Counted from the first letter of the stretch, positions 34,246 through 42,247 are shown. The stretch: DNA of 63,684 nt from Veillonella sp. AM51-8BH (GCF_003463825.1 NZ_QSDY01000002.1:1-63684), one strand, 5' to 3'. The notes: generated by a model from the letters alone, not told the origin. Program-made: numbers and translations.

Positions 34246-34764
34246 ATGGAAACCATAAAAGAACTTTTAGATAGTGACATATATTTAGATATTATAAAAG
34301 AGCTAGGTGTCGACAACTTTAATCAAGACGTACAAAGTGTTGAAGTAGAAGAGCTAAAAAATCGATTAAGACAGAGACAATTCTTACTAGAAGGCTTTAA
34401 TTGTAAGGTGCTTTCAGAAAAAGAGATGGTGCAGTTTTACGAGCAAATGATAGAAGAGTATCGAAAAGATATTATCCTTTGGAGTAAGAAGTTTTTGCAA
34501 TATAGCGACGATACTATTGAGGAGTATCCTGATGGAGAATTTCCAAAAGGAGAGGAAATATCTGAGGAGGATATATCAACTACAATTGAAATAGGAAAAT
34601 ATTCTAAAACGAGTATTGCTTTGTATATAATTGAGTTCGATCTCTTGAAGAATCATCAAGAGATAGTAGCTGACTATTATAAAAGATTGGGCATTCCTCG
34701 GGCCGCGAAATATGCAAAAGACATGATAGCATTTTATAAAGAGGTTTTTACTTTAGGTATTTAA
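34246..34764 (+). CDS. Hypothetical helical protein, 172 residues
   Basis: An acidic, mainly alpha-helical protein (KELLDSDIYLDIIKELGVDNF at the start; repeated Glu/Lys-rich helices) without membrane segments. Upstream AAGGAAATAAGGG could act as a ribosome binding site. It is followed by its own terminator (34778-34803), so it is a single-gene unit. AT-rich compared with guaA. It is one of three small orphan genes in a row, a pattern seen for immunity-type or recently acquired genes, but no toxin is present. Confidence 0.6.
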   Translation: METIKELLDSDIYLDIIKELGVDNFNQDVQSVEVEELKNRLRQRQFLLEGFNCKVLSEKEMVQFYEQMIEEYRKDIILWSKKFLQYSDDTIEEYPDGEFPKGEEISEEDISTTIEIGKYSKTSIALYIIEFDLLKNHQEIVADYYKRLGIPRAAKYAKDMIAFYKEVFTLGI

Positions 34765-34777
34765 ATATTAATGATTG

Positions 34778-34803
34778 AGGGCTGTTTTGTTACAGCCCCT
34801 TTT
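34778..34803 (+). terminator. Terminator after the 172-residue protein gene
   Basis: AGGGCTGT (34778-34785) pairs with ACAGCCCC (34792-34799) followed by TTTT. Confidence 0.8.
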
Positions 34804-34880
34804 ATGTTATACAAAAAAATTGGTATACTGATTTTAAGTTATAGATTTTAGTTAAACAGTTGTTTGAAAATAGAGGGGCT

Positions 34881-35297
34881 ATGAATATAACAAGGTCTTT
34901 TGGCGAGTATCCCAAATATTCTCTCCATGATGCAAGGGTACAGAAAATAGAATACGTAGGCGATAGTTTAATCTTTACATTTGACTATATTTTTTCTTAT
35001 GAAAATGGTACTGAACAAACTCATAAGGCCAAGATTGTATTTGAAAAATGTGATATTGATGATCTAGAAATTCTTGTCTTTAATAGTACAATATTAGATA
35101 CTTTCACAGGTAAAAGAATTGAGTTACCTCAGTATCAGCAGGAGTATAGTGAAAGTGAGTTCGAGGTCATTACAGAGACTTATAACTGGGGCCGAGCTGT
35201 GCTGCAGGGTTGGTTATGGACCGAAGGGAATCCCGTACATTGTATAATGAACATATACTTTACAGGTGATATGGTATATGTAGTTGATGAGGGCTAA
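34881..35297 (+). CDS. Hypothetical protein, 138 residues
   Basis: A soluble, beta-rich protein (MNITRSFGEYPKYSLHDARV...). Its HDARV..IEYVGDSLIFTFDYIF part is similar in style to small immunity-like proteins that start with a 'sLHDa.v..i' motif; this is an impression, not an assignment. The start at 34881 (behind GAGGGG) is preferred to a TTG at 34860. The next gene starts one base after this stop (TAATATG), so they are co-translated. Confidence 0.6.
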   Translation: MNITRSFGEYPKYSLHDARVQKIEYVGDSLIFTFDYIFSYENGTEQTHKAKIVFEKCDIDDLEILVFNSTILDTFTGKRIELPQYQQEYSESEFEVITETYNWGRAVLQGWLWTEGNPVHCIMNIYFTGDMVYVVDEG

Positions 35298-35298
35298 T

Positions 35299-35622
35299 AT
35301 GAGCGATTTAGATTTTACTATTTGCTGTACAGTTACTTTCTTTAGCAAGAAGAGAAGAACTACACCGAATCTGAATAATGGAAAGTATTGCCCTCATCTT
35401 GTTATAAAGGGGTCTGAACAGCTGTTAGGTGTAAACTTTATTGATGGTGAGGATGTTACCTTTGATAAAGAAATAGGCGCTAATGCATTGCCGCTTTATG
35501 AAACTGTAGATTATTCAGCCTTGCAAGCGGGTACAGAGTTCCTTATTATGGAAAGTAGCAATATTGTTGGTGAAGGAATTGTAAAAGAAATCTTTCAGCA
35601 TAAGCCACATGAGAAAAAATAA
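35299..35622 (+). CDS. Small protein resembling EF-Tu domain III
   Basis: A 107-residue protein whose strand order resembles the C-terminal beta-barrel domain of elongation factor Tu: VTFFSKKRRTTPNLNNGKYCPHLVIKG, an internal GEDVTF segment, then LQAGTEFLIMESSNIVGEGIVKEI (compare ..G.RFAIREGGRTVGAGVV in EF-Tu). It lacks the GTPase domain, so it is not a translation factor. Small stand-alone proteins of this type occur in Firmicutes with unknown roles. Coupled to the upstream gene. Confidence 0.6.
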   Translation: MSDLDFTICCTVTFFSKKRRTTPNLNNGKYCPHLVIKGSEQLLGVNFIDGEDVTFDKEIGANALPLYETVDYSALQAGTEFLIMESSNIVGEGIVKEIFQHKPHEKK

Positions 35623-35674
35623 TTGTAGGGTATTATATCCATTGGTAGTTCTATAATCTTTAGAAAGGGCTTTT

Positions 35675-36094
35675 ATGGCGATTACGTATACAGAAGAACG
35701 AAATTTTACGCCTCAGCAAGTGGCAGATTTATTTCTATCTGTTCGTTGGGTAGTAGGTAAATATCCAGAGCGATTACATAAGGCTCTTATGAATTCATCC
35801 CGCGTGATTTCTGCGTGGGAAGGCGATCATTTAGTTGGTCTTATCCGTGTCATGGATGATAGCGAGTTGGTGTGCTTCATCAATTATGTACTGGTTCATC
35901 CTGAGTATCATGGCCGCGGTATTGCTGGCCATTTGCTAGAAATGGTGAAAGAGGTTTACAAGTCATACTTGTACATTAATGTTATGATTGGTGACAGCAA
36001 GAATGCACCATTTTATGAGAAGCATGGATTTAAAATTAAAGAAGATTCATTGCCGATGCAGTATCGGAACGTACCTAAATATACAAAAAGATAA
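35675..36094 (+). CDS. GNAT family N-acetyltransferase
   Basis: A 139-residue acetyltransferase. The acetyl-CoA motif A is VLVHPEYHGRGIAGHLLEMV (about residues 71-90), and motif B includes NAPFYEKHGFKIKED. Short length, N-terminal TYTEERNFTPQQVADLFLSVRW and no attached domain suggest a small-molecule or antibiotic-type acetylase; substrate unknown. AAAGGGC precedes the ATG. Followed by a strong terminator. Confidence 0.88.
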   Translation: MAITYTEERNFTPQQVADLFLSVRWVVGKYPERLHKALMNSSRVISAWEGDHLVGLIRVMDDSELVCFINYVLVHPEYHGRGIAGHLLEMVKEVYKSYLYINVMIGDSKNAPFYEKHGFKIKEDSLPMQYRNVPKYTKR

Positions 36095-36140
36095 GTGGTC
36101 GGATAATCTGCATAGCAATTAACTGATCAAATTGTTAATA

Positions 36141-36176
36141 AAAGGCTACACGTACATAGAGTTACGTGTAGCCTTT
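36141..36176 (+). terminator. Terminator after the GNAT gene
   Basis: AAAGGCTACACGTA pairs perfectly with TACGTGTAGCCTTT around an 8-base loop. Confidence 0.9.
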
Positions 36177-36229
36177 GTTATGTAAACGGTATATACTAAA
36201 ACAGATATGTAGATACGATGGAGAAAAAT

Positions 36230-36717
36230 ATGGATATATTAATACGAAAAGCGACAACTGCTGATTTAGATTTAGTGACACATATAGAAGCAACTTGTTT
36301 CCCGCCTGCTGAGGCGCGCCTCGTGAGGCTTTTAAGGAGCGACTAGACCATTATGCAGGTCAGTTTTTAATTGCCTTTAACGGCGATACACCTATTGGTT
36401 TTATCGATGGTTTTGTAACGGATGATGAAGTCTTGACGGATGAGATGTTCGCCGATGCTTCGTTGCATAATCCCCATGGTTCATGGCAGATGATATTTGG
36501 TCTAAATACAATGCCAGAATACCGCAACCGTGGTGTAGGTGGTCAGTTAATCGAGGCTTTCATAAAGCTTGCTAGAGAAGAAAAGAGAAAAGGTGTAATT
36601 TTGACATGTAAGGATGAAAAGATTCATTATTATGCCAAGTTTGGTTTTCTAAATGAAGGCGAATCAGAGTCTGATCACGGCGGTGCTAAATGGTACCAAA
36701 TGCGGATTGTATTTTAG
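36230..36717 (+). pseudogene. Second GNAT acetyltransferase, frameshifted
   Basis: The first frame reads MDILIRKATTADLDLVTHIEATCFPPAEA and then hits a stop at 36344. From about 36325 the next frame continues with EAFKERLDHYAGQFLIAFNGDTPIGFIDG and the acetyl-CoA motif LNTMPEYRNRGVGGQLIEAF, ending in YYAKFGFLNEGESESDHGGAKWYQMRI. The two halves make one GNAT protein of about 163 residues with a single missing base in the GC-rich stretch 36305-36326. The start at 36230 has GGAG upstream. Confidence 0.82.
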
Positions 36718-36788
36718 GTGCTTAGAAATGAGTAGAGATTAACTATTTATGGTTTTGCAATAAAACTGAATATAATAGTTCCCATATA

Positions 36789-36834
36789 AAAGAAGCTGAA
36801 ATCTTTGCAGTGCATTGATTTCAGTTTCTTTTTT
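36789..36834 (+). terminator. Bidirectional terminator between the GNAT gene and the metal transporter
   Basis: GAAGCTGAAATC (36792-36803) pairs with GATTTCAGTTTC (36817-36828) with one mismatch, followed by a T run. Confidence 0.8.
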
Positions 36835-36923
36835 GTTGAGAAAAATATTAAGTTTCTACAATTACTTTAATTAGACTATACGAATTTGCCTATTATTGTG
36901 TATACCAAAATCCATATGGTTAA

Positions 36924-38024
36924 TTAAATAATTTCTTTAACTTGCGCCACGCCTTTATCGGTCAGCATATAGTACCCATTTGTTACGTACAACAAGCCTT
37001 GTTTCTTAAGGTGTGATGCGGCTTGGTGTGTATAGTCTGGCTTCCAGTTCAAGTGTTCGTGAATGGTGCCGATACCGTTTTCAATGGTCGCCACAGGTGT
37101 ATTCATATGGGTATAGATGTGGCAGAGCATCATCGTTTCTCGATAGTGACGACGCAAGTGGCGTTGGCGAAGATAGGTTGCGATATAGCCTGTCTTTGGC
37201 GTGCAAATAACGGCAACTAATAATGCGAGACCGATCGTCGTTGCGATAGCGCCTGCAATGGATACGTCTAGGGTGAAAGCGACTTCCGTACCGATGACAG
37301 CACAGATAATGCCGATGATGATACTGCTAGTGAGCATGGCTTTCACAGAGTCCGTCCATAAATAAGCGATAACCGCAGGTCCGATCATGAGGCCGATAAC
37401 GAGGATGGCACCTACCGCTTGGAAGGAAGCCACCACAGTGAGGGACACCATGGTCATTAGCACGTAGTGGATGAGGGCTGGCATGAAGCCGAAGAGCCCT
37501 GCTAATAGTGGATCGAAGGTAGATAGCTGCAATTCCTTGTAGAAGAGCATAACTAATACGAGATTGATAAATGCCACCCCAAGGGAAATCCATAGTGAAA
37601 CAGGACCTAGGTCGGTGGAGTTTACAATCCATCTATCGAATGGGGCGAACGCGATTTCCCCTAGAAGTGCGGTATCTACGTCAAGGTGTGCGTTGCCGCT
37701 GTATAGACTGACGAGGATGATGGCAATGGAGAATAGAAGGGGGAAGATGATACCAATGGACGCGTCTTCGTTGACGAGGCCCGTGTTATGAATCATCTCT
37801 GTAAGCCACACCGTTCCTACGCCGACTACGGTTGCCCCTACTAGAAGCAAGGGAGAGTTTAAGTCTTCCGTTACAAAGAAAGCGAGTACGATGCCGAGGA
37901 ATACGGTGTGCGTAATGGCGTCAGCCATCATGGACATGCGGCGCAGCACGAGGAATACACCAGGGATAGCGCATGCGATGGATACTGCGATGGCGATGAG
38001 TAAAATCTCTGTATGTACTGTCAT
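36924..38024 (-). CDS. Metal ABC transporter permease with C-terminal winged-helix domain (MntC/TroC-like)
   Basis: A 366-residue permease of the ZnuB/MntB family: about nine hydrophobic helices within residues 1-280 and the family segment PALIHYVLMTMVSLTVVASFQAVGAILVIGLMIGPA. Beyond residue 285 is a soluble tail of about 80 residues (HIYTHMNTPVATIENGIGTIHEHLNWKPDYTHQAASHLKKQGL) that looks like a DtxR/MntR-type winged helix. Similar tails occur in MntC/TroC-like permeases such as that of Bacillus. It overlaps the next permease gene by four bases. Last gene of the operon; imports Mn2+, Zn2+ or Fe2+. Confidence 0.87.
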   Translation of the reverse strand: MTVHTEILLIAIAVSIACAIPGVFLVLRRMSMMADAITHTVFLGIVLAFFVTEDLNSPLLLVGATVVGVGTVWLTEMIHNTGLVNEDASIGIIFPLLFSIAIILVSLYSGNAHLDVDTALLGEIAFAPFDRWIVNSTDLGPVSLWISLGVAFINLVLVMLFYKELQLSTFDPLLAGLFGFMPALIHYVLMTMVSLTVVASFQAVGAILVIGLMIGPAVIAYLWTDSVKAMLTSSIIIGIICAVIGTEVAFTLDVSIAGAIATTIGLALLVAVICTPKTGYIATYLRQRHLRRHYRETMMLCHIYTHMNTPVATIENGIGTIHEHLNWKPDYTHQAASHLKKQGLLYVTNGYYMLTDKGVAQVKEII

Positions 38025-38986
38025 GGGGCACCTCCTATGTGAGGCTGTCTACCCTCTGCTCTATATATCTTTTGTTGTAAGTCAGCGGGACTTATCCTTG
38101 CAGTTTCTGATAATAAATCTTGTTTTGATTGTTTATTTTTACGATATTGCCACAAGATGCCTCTATTAGGTGCAAATATGAGGCTCAACAGTACAATAAC
38201 CGATAGAATGACGATAATCGCAGGACCTGTAGGTAGTTTTTGTACTGTTGTACTCCAAATGGTACCGCCGATAGCAGATACCATGCCAAAGAATCCTGCT
38301 AGTATACACATGGTTCCTAGCTTGTTCGTCCACTGACGGGCTCCTACGGCCGGTGCAATGAGTAGAGAGCTAATCAAGATAGCCCCTACCGACTGAATGC
38401 CGATGATAATGGTCATGATCAATAGTGAACGATATAAAATGAGGGTAAAGGTGACAGGAATTTGCAAAGTTTTAGCGTATTCTACGTCAAAGGAAATGAG
38501 TTTTAGTTCTTTCCAAAATAAGGCTGTTAAAACGATAATGATGAGCGCTGCCGCCGATGTAATGTACACATCGCGAGCTAATATGGTGGCGGCCTGTCCA
38601 AATATAAATTTTGAAAGCCCCGCCTGACCTGCATTGTTCAGACTTTGAAGGTAGGTGAGCAGAACCATACCAAGACCAAAGAAAGCAGATAGTATAGTAG
38701 CTAAAGCCCCATCAAATTTGATTTTACTGTTTTCTACGGTGATGGTAATGAGCCACGCCGCAGTGATAGAGGACAGGGCGGCACCTATAATGAGTACCTC
38801 AATGTCTTTTATACCGGTCAGTAAGAATGCGATGACTACACCAGGCAGTGCCGCGTGGGAGAGGCCGTCACCGATGAGGCTTTCCTTGCGCAGTACTGCG
38901 AAGGTGCCTGCAATACCACTGGCAAGGCCCAAGAGAGCCGTGCCGAGCAATACCATCTGTGTCGTATAGGATTGGAGTATGGTCAT
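38021..38986 (-). CDS. Metal ABC transporter permease
   Basis: A 321-residue permease of the same family (FAVLRKESLIGDGLSHAALPGVV near residue 30; SVGAILISSLLIAPAVGARQW near residue 200), without the winged-helix tail but with a short polar C-terminus. It overlaps the ATPase gene and the following permease gene by four bases each (ATGA), giving a tightly coupled ATPase-permease-permease order. The two permeases probably form a heterodimer. Confidence 0.88.
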   Translation of the reverse strand: MTILQSYTTQMVLLGTALLGLASGIAGTFAVLRKESLIGDGLSHAALPGVVIAFLLTGIKDIEVLIIGAALSSITAAWLITITVENSKIKFDGALATILSAFFGLGMVLLTYLQSLNNAGQAGLSKFIFGQAATILARDVYITSAAALIIIVLTALFWKELKLISFDVEYAKTLQIPVTFTLILYRSLLIMTIIIGIQSVGAILISSLLIAPAVGARQWTNKLGTMCILAGFFGMVSAIGGTIWSTTVQKLPTGPAIIVILSVIVLLSLIFAPNRGILWQYRKNKQSKQDLLSETARISPADLQQKIYRAEGRQPHIGGAP

Positions 38987-39714
38987 ACAGTCCTCCCCTT
39001 GCCGTAGGTGCGCTCGATGGCCTCATCGGTAAAGGTCTCTGCTACGGGACCATAGGCAACAGTTTGCTTGTTGACCATCGTTACCCAGTCGAAATATTGA
39101 GGTACCGTATTTAAATCGTGGTGTACGACGATCACCGTTTTGCCGCGCGCTTTCATTTCTTGTAAAAGAGAGATGATGGCGTGCTCCGTTGTTTTGTCGA
39201 CGCCCTTGAAAGGCTCGTCCATGAGGTAAATATCTGCCTCTTGTACGAGGGCTCTCGCGAGGAATACACGCTGTTGTTGGCCCCCTGAAAGTTGACGGAT
39301 TTGCCTATTTACATAGTCGCTCATGCCCATTTTTTCAATCATGGAGAGGGCCAGTTCCTTATCCTTTTTACTTGGTCGTTTGAACCAACCAAGATGACCA
39401 TAGCGGCCCATGAGTACGACGTCTAATACGGTAGTAGGAAAGTCCCAGTCTACGCTACCGCTTTGAGGCACATAGGCGATTTTCTTGTAATCTTTTTTGT
39501 CCATCGCAAGGTGGTGGTTGATATAAAACTTAACACTACCTGAGATAACTGTTAATAGGCCTAACATGGCCTTTAATAATGTAGATTTACCGGCCCCATT
39601 AGGGCCGACGATGGCCGCTAAGGAACCGATGGGTACCTTCATATCTACGTCCCATAATACGGGTTTAGTCGTATAGGCTACGGTCATATCTTCAACTTCA
39701 ACGGCCCATTCCAT
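38983..39714 (-). CDS. Metal ABC transporter ATP-binding protein
   Basis: A 243-residue ABC ATPase with Walker A GPNGAGKSTL (about residues 38-47), Q-loop YVPQSGSVDWDFP (the SVDWDFP segment is typical of Mn/Zn/Fe-type transporters), signature LSGGQQQRV (about 142-150), Walker B IYLMDEP and switch His in VVHHDL. It energises the two permeases. GAGG precedes the ATG. It lies 164 bases downstream of the binding-protein gene, with a long inverted repeat between. Confidence 0.92.
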   Translation of the reverse strand: MEWAVEVEDMTVAYTTKPVLWDVDMKVPIGSLAAIVGPNGAGKSTLLKAMLGLLTVISGSVKFYINHHLAMDKKDYKKIAYVPQSGSVDWDFPTTVLDVVLMGRYGHLGWFKRPSKKDKELALSMIEKMGMSDYVNRQIRQLSGGQQQRVFLARALVQEADIYLMDEPFKGVDKTTEHAIISLLQEMKARGKTVIVVHHDLNTVPQYFDWVTMVNKQTVAYGPVAETFTDEAIERTYGKGRTV

Positions 39715-39780
39715 AGAGACCTCCTTTTATCAATGAGTGCTACTATCGCTGTATTGTTAGTAGTACTTGTACTTACAATA

Positions 39781-39848
39781 ACAAAGTAAATTTAAAACTA
39801 TCTAAGTCATAAGTCCGAACTGTAACCAGACCTGTAAATTTACTTTGT
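39781..39848 (-). promoter_or_regulatory. 14-bp perfect inverted repeat between the binding-protein and ATPase genes
   Basis: ACAAAGTAAATTTA (39781-39794) and TAAATTTACTTTGT (39835-39848) are exact reverse complements with 40 bases between. The structure follows the stop of the binding-protein gene on the minus strand. It may attenuate transcription so that the binding protein is made in excess, as in many ABC operons, or serve as 3'-end protection. There is no T run directly after it. Confidence 0.6.
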
Positions 39849-39878
39849 CGTATTTAATTAAGTTAATCAAATCATTGT

Positions 39879-40820
39879 TTATTTAAGTGCTTTAACGATG
39901 GTATCGATATTGGATTTTACCATGCCGATATATGTGCCGCCTTCAGTGCCTTCAGAACCAAGGGAGTCGGAATATAATTCGCCGCCGATGGCAACGTTCC
40001 AGCCTTTAGCTTTAGCTGCTTCTTGAACGGCTTCAATTGTTTTGTGAGGTACAGAAGATTCTACGAAGATGGCTTTGATTTTGTGATCTACGATGAATTG
40101 AACAAGTTCATTCACATCTTGTGTGCCTGCTTCTGTAGCAGTACTAACACCTTGTAAACCTTTTACTTCAAAGCCATAAGCGCGAGCGAAGTATTGGAAG
40201 GCATCGTGTGCTGTTACGAGAACGCGAGATTCTTTAGGAATAGATTCTGCTTGAGCTTTGATGTATGCATCTGTTTCATCTAATTTAGTGAGGTACGCAT
40301 CATAGCGTTTTTTGAAATCCTCTTTGTGAGCTGGATCTGCTTTCGCAAGACCTTCGTAAACCGCTTTGGCAGCAAGTTTCCAGTTGGCTACATCGAACCA
40401 AATATGAGGGTCTTTAGTTTTCACGCCATCTTCTTCGTCAAAGTCGAGTAGAGTAGCTGGATCAATAGCGTCAGATACGCGGATGGTAGCTTTATTTTGT
40501 TTTGTTAAATTGTCAAAAATGGAACCCATTTTACCTTCTAAGTGAATGCCGTTGTACACCACAACATCTGCCTTAGACATAGTTGTTACATCGCCAGCGC
40601 TTGCTTGATAGAGGTGAGGGTCTACGCCAGGGCCCATGAGTCCTTGTACAGACACATGATCACCGCCAATTTCTTTTACTAAATCTGTTAACATTGTAGT
40701 AGTAGCTACAACATTTAATTTTTTCTGGCTGTCTTGGGCTGCATCTTTTCCACAGCCTGCTAATGCGAATAACATAAGTGCTAATGATAGGACGACTAAT
40801 ACGACTCGATTAAATTTCAT
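39879..40820 (-). CDS. Metal-binding lipoprotein of an Mn/Zn ABC transporter (TroA/MntA/PsaA family)
   Basis: A 313-residue cluster A-I solute-binding protein with lipobox FALAGC (Cys about residue 23). The metal-ligand candidates are spaced as in the family: His in VDPHLYQASAGD, His in YNGIHLEGKM, His in DPHIWFD, His in TAHDAFQYFA, and the late acidic site. It lacks the long His-rich loop of many ZnuA proteins, so Mn2+ or Fe2+ is at least as likely as Zn2+. AAGGAGG precedes the ATG. First gene of the transporter operon; AATGAT/ATCATT (40893-40907) lies upstream as a possible operator. Confidence 0.9.
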   Translation of the reverse strand: MKFNRVVLVVLSLALMLFALAGCGKDAAQDSQKKLNVVATTTMLTDLVKEIGGDHVSVQGLMGPGVDPHLYQASAGDVTTMSKADVVVYNGIHLEGKMGSIFDNLTKQNKATIRVSDAIDPATLLDFDEEDGVKTKDPHIWFDVANWKLAAKAVYEGLAKADPAHKEDFKKRYDAYLTKLDETDAYIKAQAESIPKESRVLVTAHDAFQYFARAYGFEVKGLQGVSTATEAGTQDVNELVQFIVDHKIKAIFVESSVPHKTIEAVQEAAKAKGWNVAIGGELYSDSLGSEGTEGGTYIGMVKSNIDTIVKALK

Positions 40821-40892
40821 AATAAACCTCCTTTTTATAGATACTAATTTTAAAAACTTTAATAATCTTGTTTGAGGGAACTGTACTGTCTT

Positions 40893-40907
40893 AATGATGA
40901 AATCATT
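40893..40907 (-). promoter_or_regulatory. Short palindrome upstream of the metal transporter operon
   Basis: AATGAT-GAA-ATCATT is a 6-3-6 dyad about 75 bases upstream of the binding-protein start. Size and symmetry would suit a Fur-family or DtxR-family site, but it does not match a consensus closely. Confidence 0.3.
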
Positions 40908-40940
40908 TGAAGGTGGAGAATATTTCCCTAAATTTAAATA

Positions 40941-40972
40941 GAAAAATAGCCGCTACTAACGTAGCGGCTATT
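40941..40972 (-). terminator. Terminator of the 31-codon peptide gene
   Basis: AATAGCCGCTAC and GTAGCGGCTATT pair perfectly around TAAC. On the minus strand a T-rich tail follows, closing the unit that starts at 41104 and insulating the metal transporter operon. Confidence 0.9.
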
Positions 40973-41008
40973 GGCAGTAATACGTTCGTCTGCTTGGATC
41001 ATGATCAT

Positions 41009-41104
41009 TTAGTGAATAAGAGCTTGTAGATGGTTAGGCCCAACGAGGGCAACGAGACCAAGTACCATCATGACCTTCATTTGAATACGCTTTCTACGTC
41101 TCAT
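41009..41104 (-). CDS. 31-residue basic, single-helix membrane peptide
   Basis: A complete small transcription unit on the minus strand: promoter (41204-41176), AAAGGAGG eight bases before the ATG, 31 codons and a terminator 36 bases after the stop. The peptide has a strongly basic N-terminus (MRRRKRIQMK), a short hydrophobic stretch (VMMVLGLVALVG) and a polar end (PNHLQALIH). The positive-inside rule predicts an N-in membrane peptide. It sits directly upstream of the metal ABC transporter, reading toward it, so a link to metal uptake is possible. No known family recognised by eye. Confidence 0.55.
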   Translation of the reverse strand: MRRRKRIQMKVMMVLGLVALVGPNHLQALIH

Positions 41105-41132
41105 GATGAACCTCCTTTGTGTAATTTTTTGT

Positions 41133-41149
41133 CATATCAACCTGATATG
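41133..41149 (-). promoter_or_regulatory. 7-3-7 palindrome in the leader of the 31-codon peptide gene
   Basis: CATATCA-ACC-TGATATG is a perfect dyad located about 20-36 bases after the predicted transcription start. It may be an operator or a leader hairpin. The nearby AGTCCGAAC (41152-41160) also occurs at 39812-39820 between two genes of the metal operon. Confidence 0.45.
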
Positions 41150-41175
41150 TGAGTCCGAACAGTTATCTTGAAATC

Positions 41176-41204
41176 AATATATCACAAATGAGAAATTTTA
41201 TCAA
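41176..41204 (-). promoter_or_regulatory. Promoter of the 31-codon peptide gene
   Basis: On the minus strand TTGATA (41204-41199) and TATATT (41181-41176) are separated by 17 bases. Confidence 0.55.
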
Positions 41205-41287
41205 TAAGAAAATGTTCTTTAAATATTCATCTTTATTTAGTATGATATTATTCATAGACTCAAAATAATTATTTTAGGAGGCTTATT

Positions 41288-41665
41288 ATGAATAAATTAT
41301 TCAGATTCACTGCGGCGGCTTTACTTGTTGCATCTTTTGGCGTATTAGGTAATTATACAGCTGATGCAGCTAAGTTCTTAGAATCTCCGCGCGAAGTGGA
41401 AATTGTGAAACCTGAGTTACCTGAGGTTCCTCAAACAGCTACCGTAGCACCTACTATGCGCGTACGCTTTTTGATTGATAAAAAAGGGAATGTTAAAAAT
41501 GTATTCGTGGAACGTTCTTCTGGTTATGCTCCAGTTGACGAAGCGGTGAAAAAAGCTATTTTACAATGGAAGTTTACACCTGCTATTGGTGTAGATCAAA
41601 AGGCTCATGAATCTATTATTGGAATGACAATTACTCTACCTAAACAAGCTGTAACAGCTAAATAA
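41288..41665 (+). CDS. Exported TonB C-terminal domain protein (125 aa)
   Basis: A signal peptide (cleavage about residue 28, after TADAA) is followed by a short Pro/Glu-rich segment and one TonB-C domain: MRVRFLIDKKGNVKNVFVERSSGYAPVDEAVKKAILQWKFTPAIG. There is no N-terminal membrane anchor or long proline spacer like that of true TonB, so it cannot by itself couple to ExbB/ExbD and is probably a free periplasmic protein. TTAGGAGG precedes the ATG. It is co-transcribed with the similar gene eight bases downstream. Confidence 0.82.
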   Translation: MNKLFRFTAAALLVASFGVLGNYTADAAKFLESPREVEIVKPELPEVPQTATVAPTMRVRFLIDKKGNVKNVFVERSSGYAPVDEAVKKAILQWKFTPAIGVDQKAHESIIGMTITLPKQAVTAK

Positions 41666-41672
41666 GGAGATT

Positions 41673-42023
41673 GTGATGAAAAAAGTGTTGCGTTGTACTG
41701 TGTTATGCGCATTGTTTGTAACTAGTATGGTAGCCTCTGTGTTGGCGGCTCCATTCCAATTGCCTGTAGCCATATCTACTCCATCTGTAGATCAAATTAA
41801 TATTGCTGGTTATGGCGATTCGATTCATAGTGCAGATGTGCGTTTTACCATTAATGAAGATGGTTCTGTAGGGGATATAGAGGTCGTAAAATCTAGTGGC
41901 GTTACGGCCCTTGATGAAGCTCTTGTTGAAAAAATTTCTACATGGCGTTTTACCCCTGCTACAGATTCCAATGGTAATCCAGTAGCATCTTCTAAAACTG
42001 AATATATTGATTTTAGAAATTAA
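41673..42023 (+). CDS. Exported TonB C-terminal domain protein (116 aa)
   Basis: A signal peptide (cleavage near VLAA, residue about 26) and a TonB-C domain (ADVRFTINEDGSVGDIEVVKSSGVTALDEALVEKISTWRFTPATD). Sister of the preceding gene, with the same reduced architecture. AAGGAG precedes the ATG. Terminator at 42028-42059. Function unknown; a periplasmic role is inferred. Confidence 0.82.
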   Translation: MMKKVLRCTVLCALFVTSMVASVLAAPFQLPVAISTPSVDQINIAGYGDSIHSADVRFTINEDGSVGDIEVVKSSGVTALDEALVEKISTWRFTPATDSNGNPVASSKTEYIDFRN

Positions 42024-42027
42024 TAGA

Positions 42028-42059
42028 AGGCACTCATACATTGTATGGGTGCCTTTTTA
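42028..42059 (+). terminator. Terminator after the TonB-C gene pair
   Basis: AGGCACTCATAC pairs with GTATGGGTGCCT (one G-T) around ATT, then TTTTT. Confidence 0.88.
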
Positions 42060-42247
42060 TGTGCTGGTGAAAGTACTTAAAGGTTTAATTATATGGGGTG
42101 AAAGTATTTTGTGGCTCAATTATCTTGGGGAAATGTATCCACAGCAACTGAAAATTACTTTCAAAATGAGTATAATAAATGTATATTTAATATAGTAATA
42201 ATATATTGTATATACTAATAGTCTTTGACCCATGGAGGTATAAGCAT

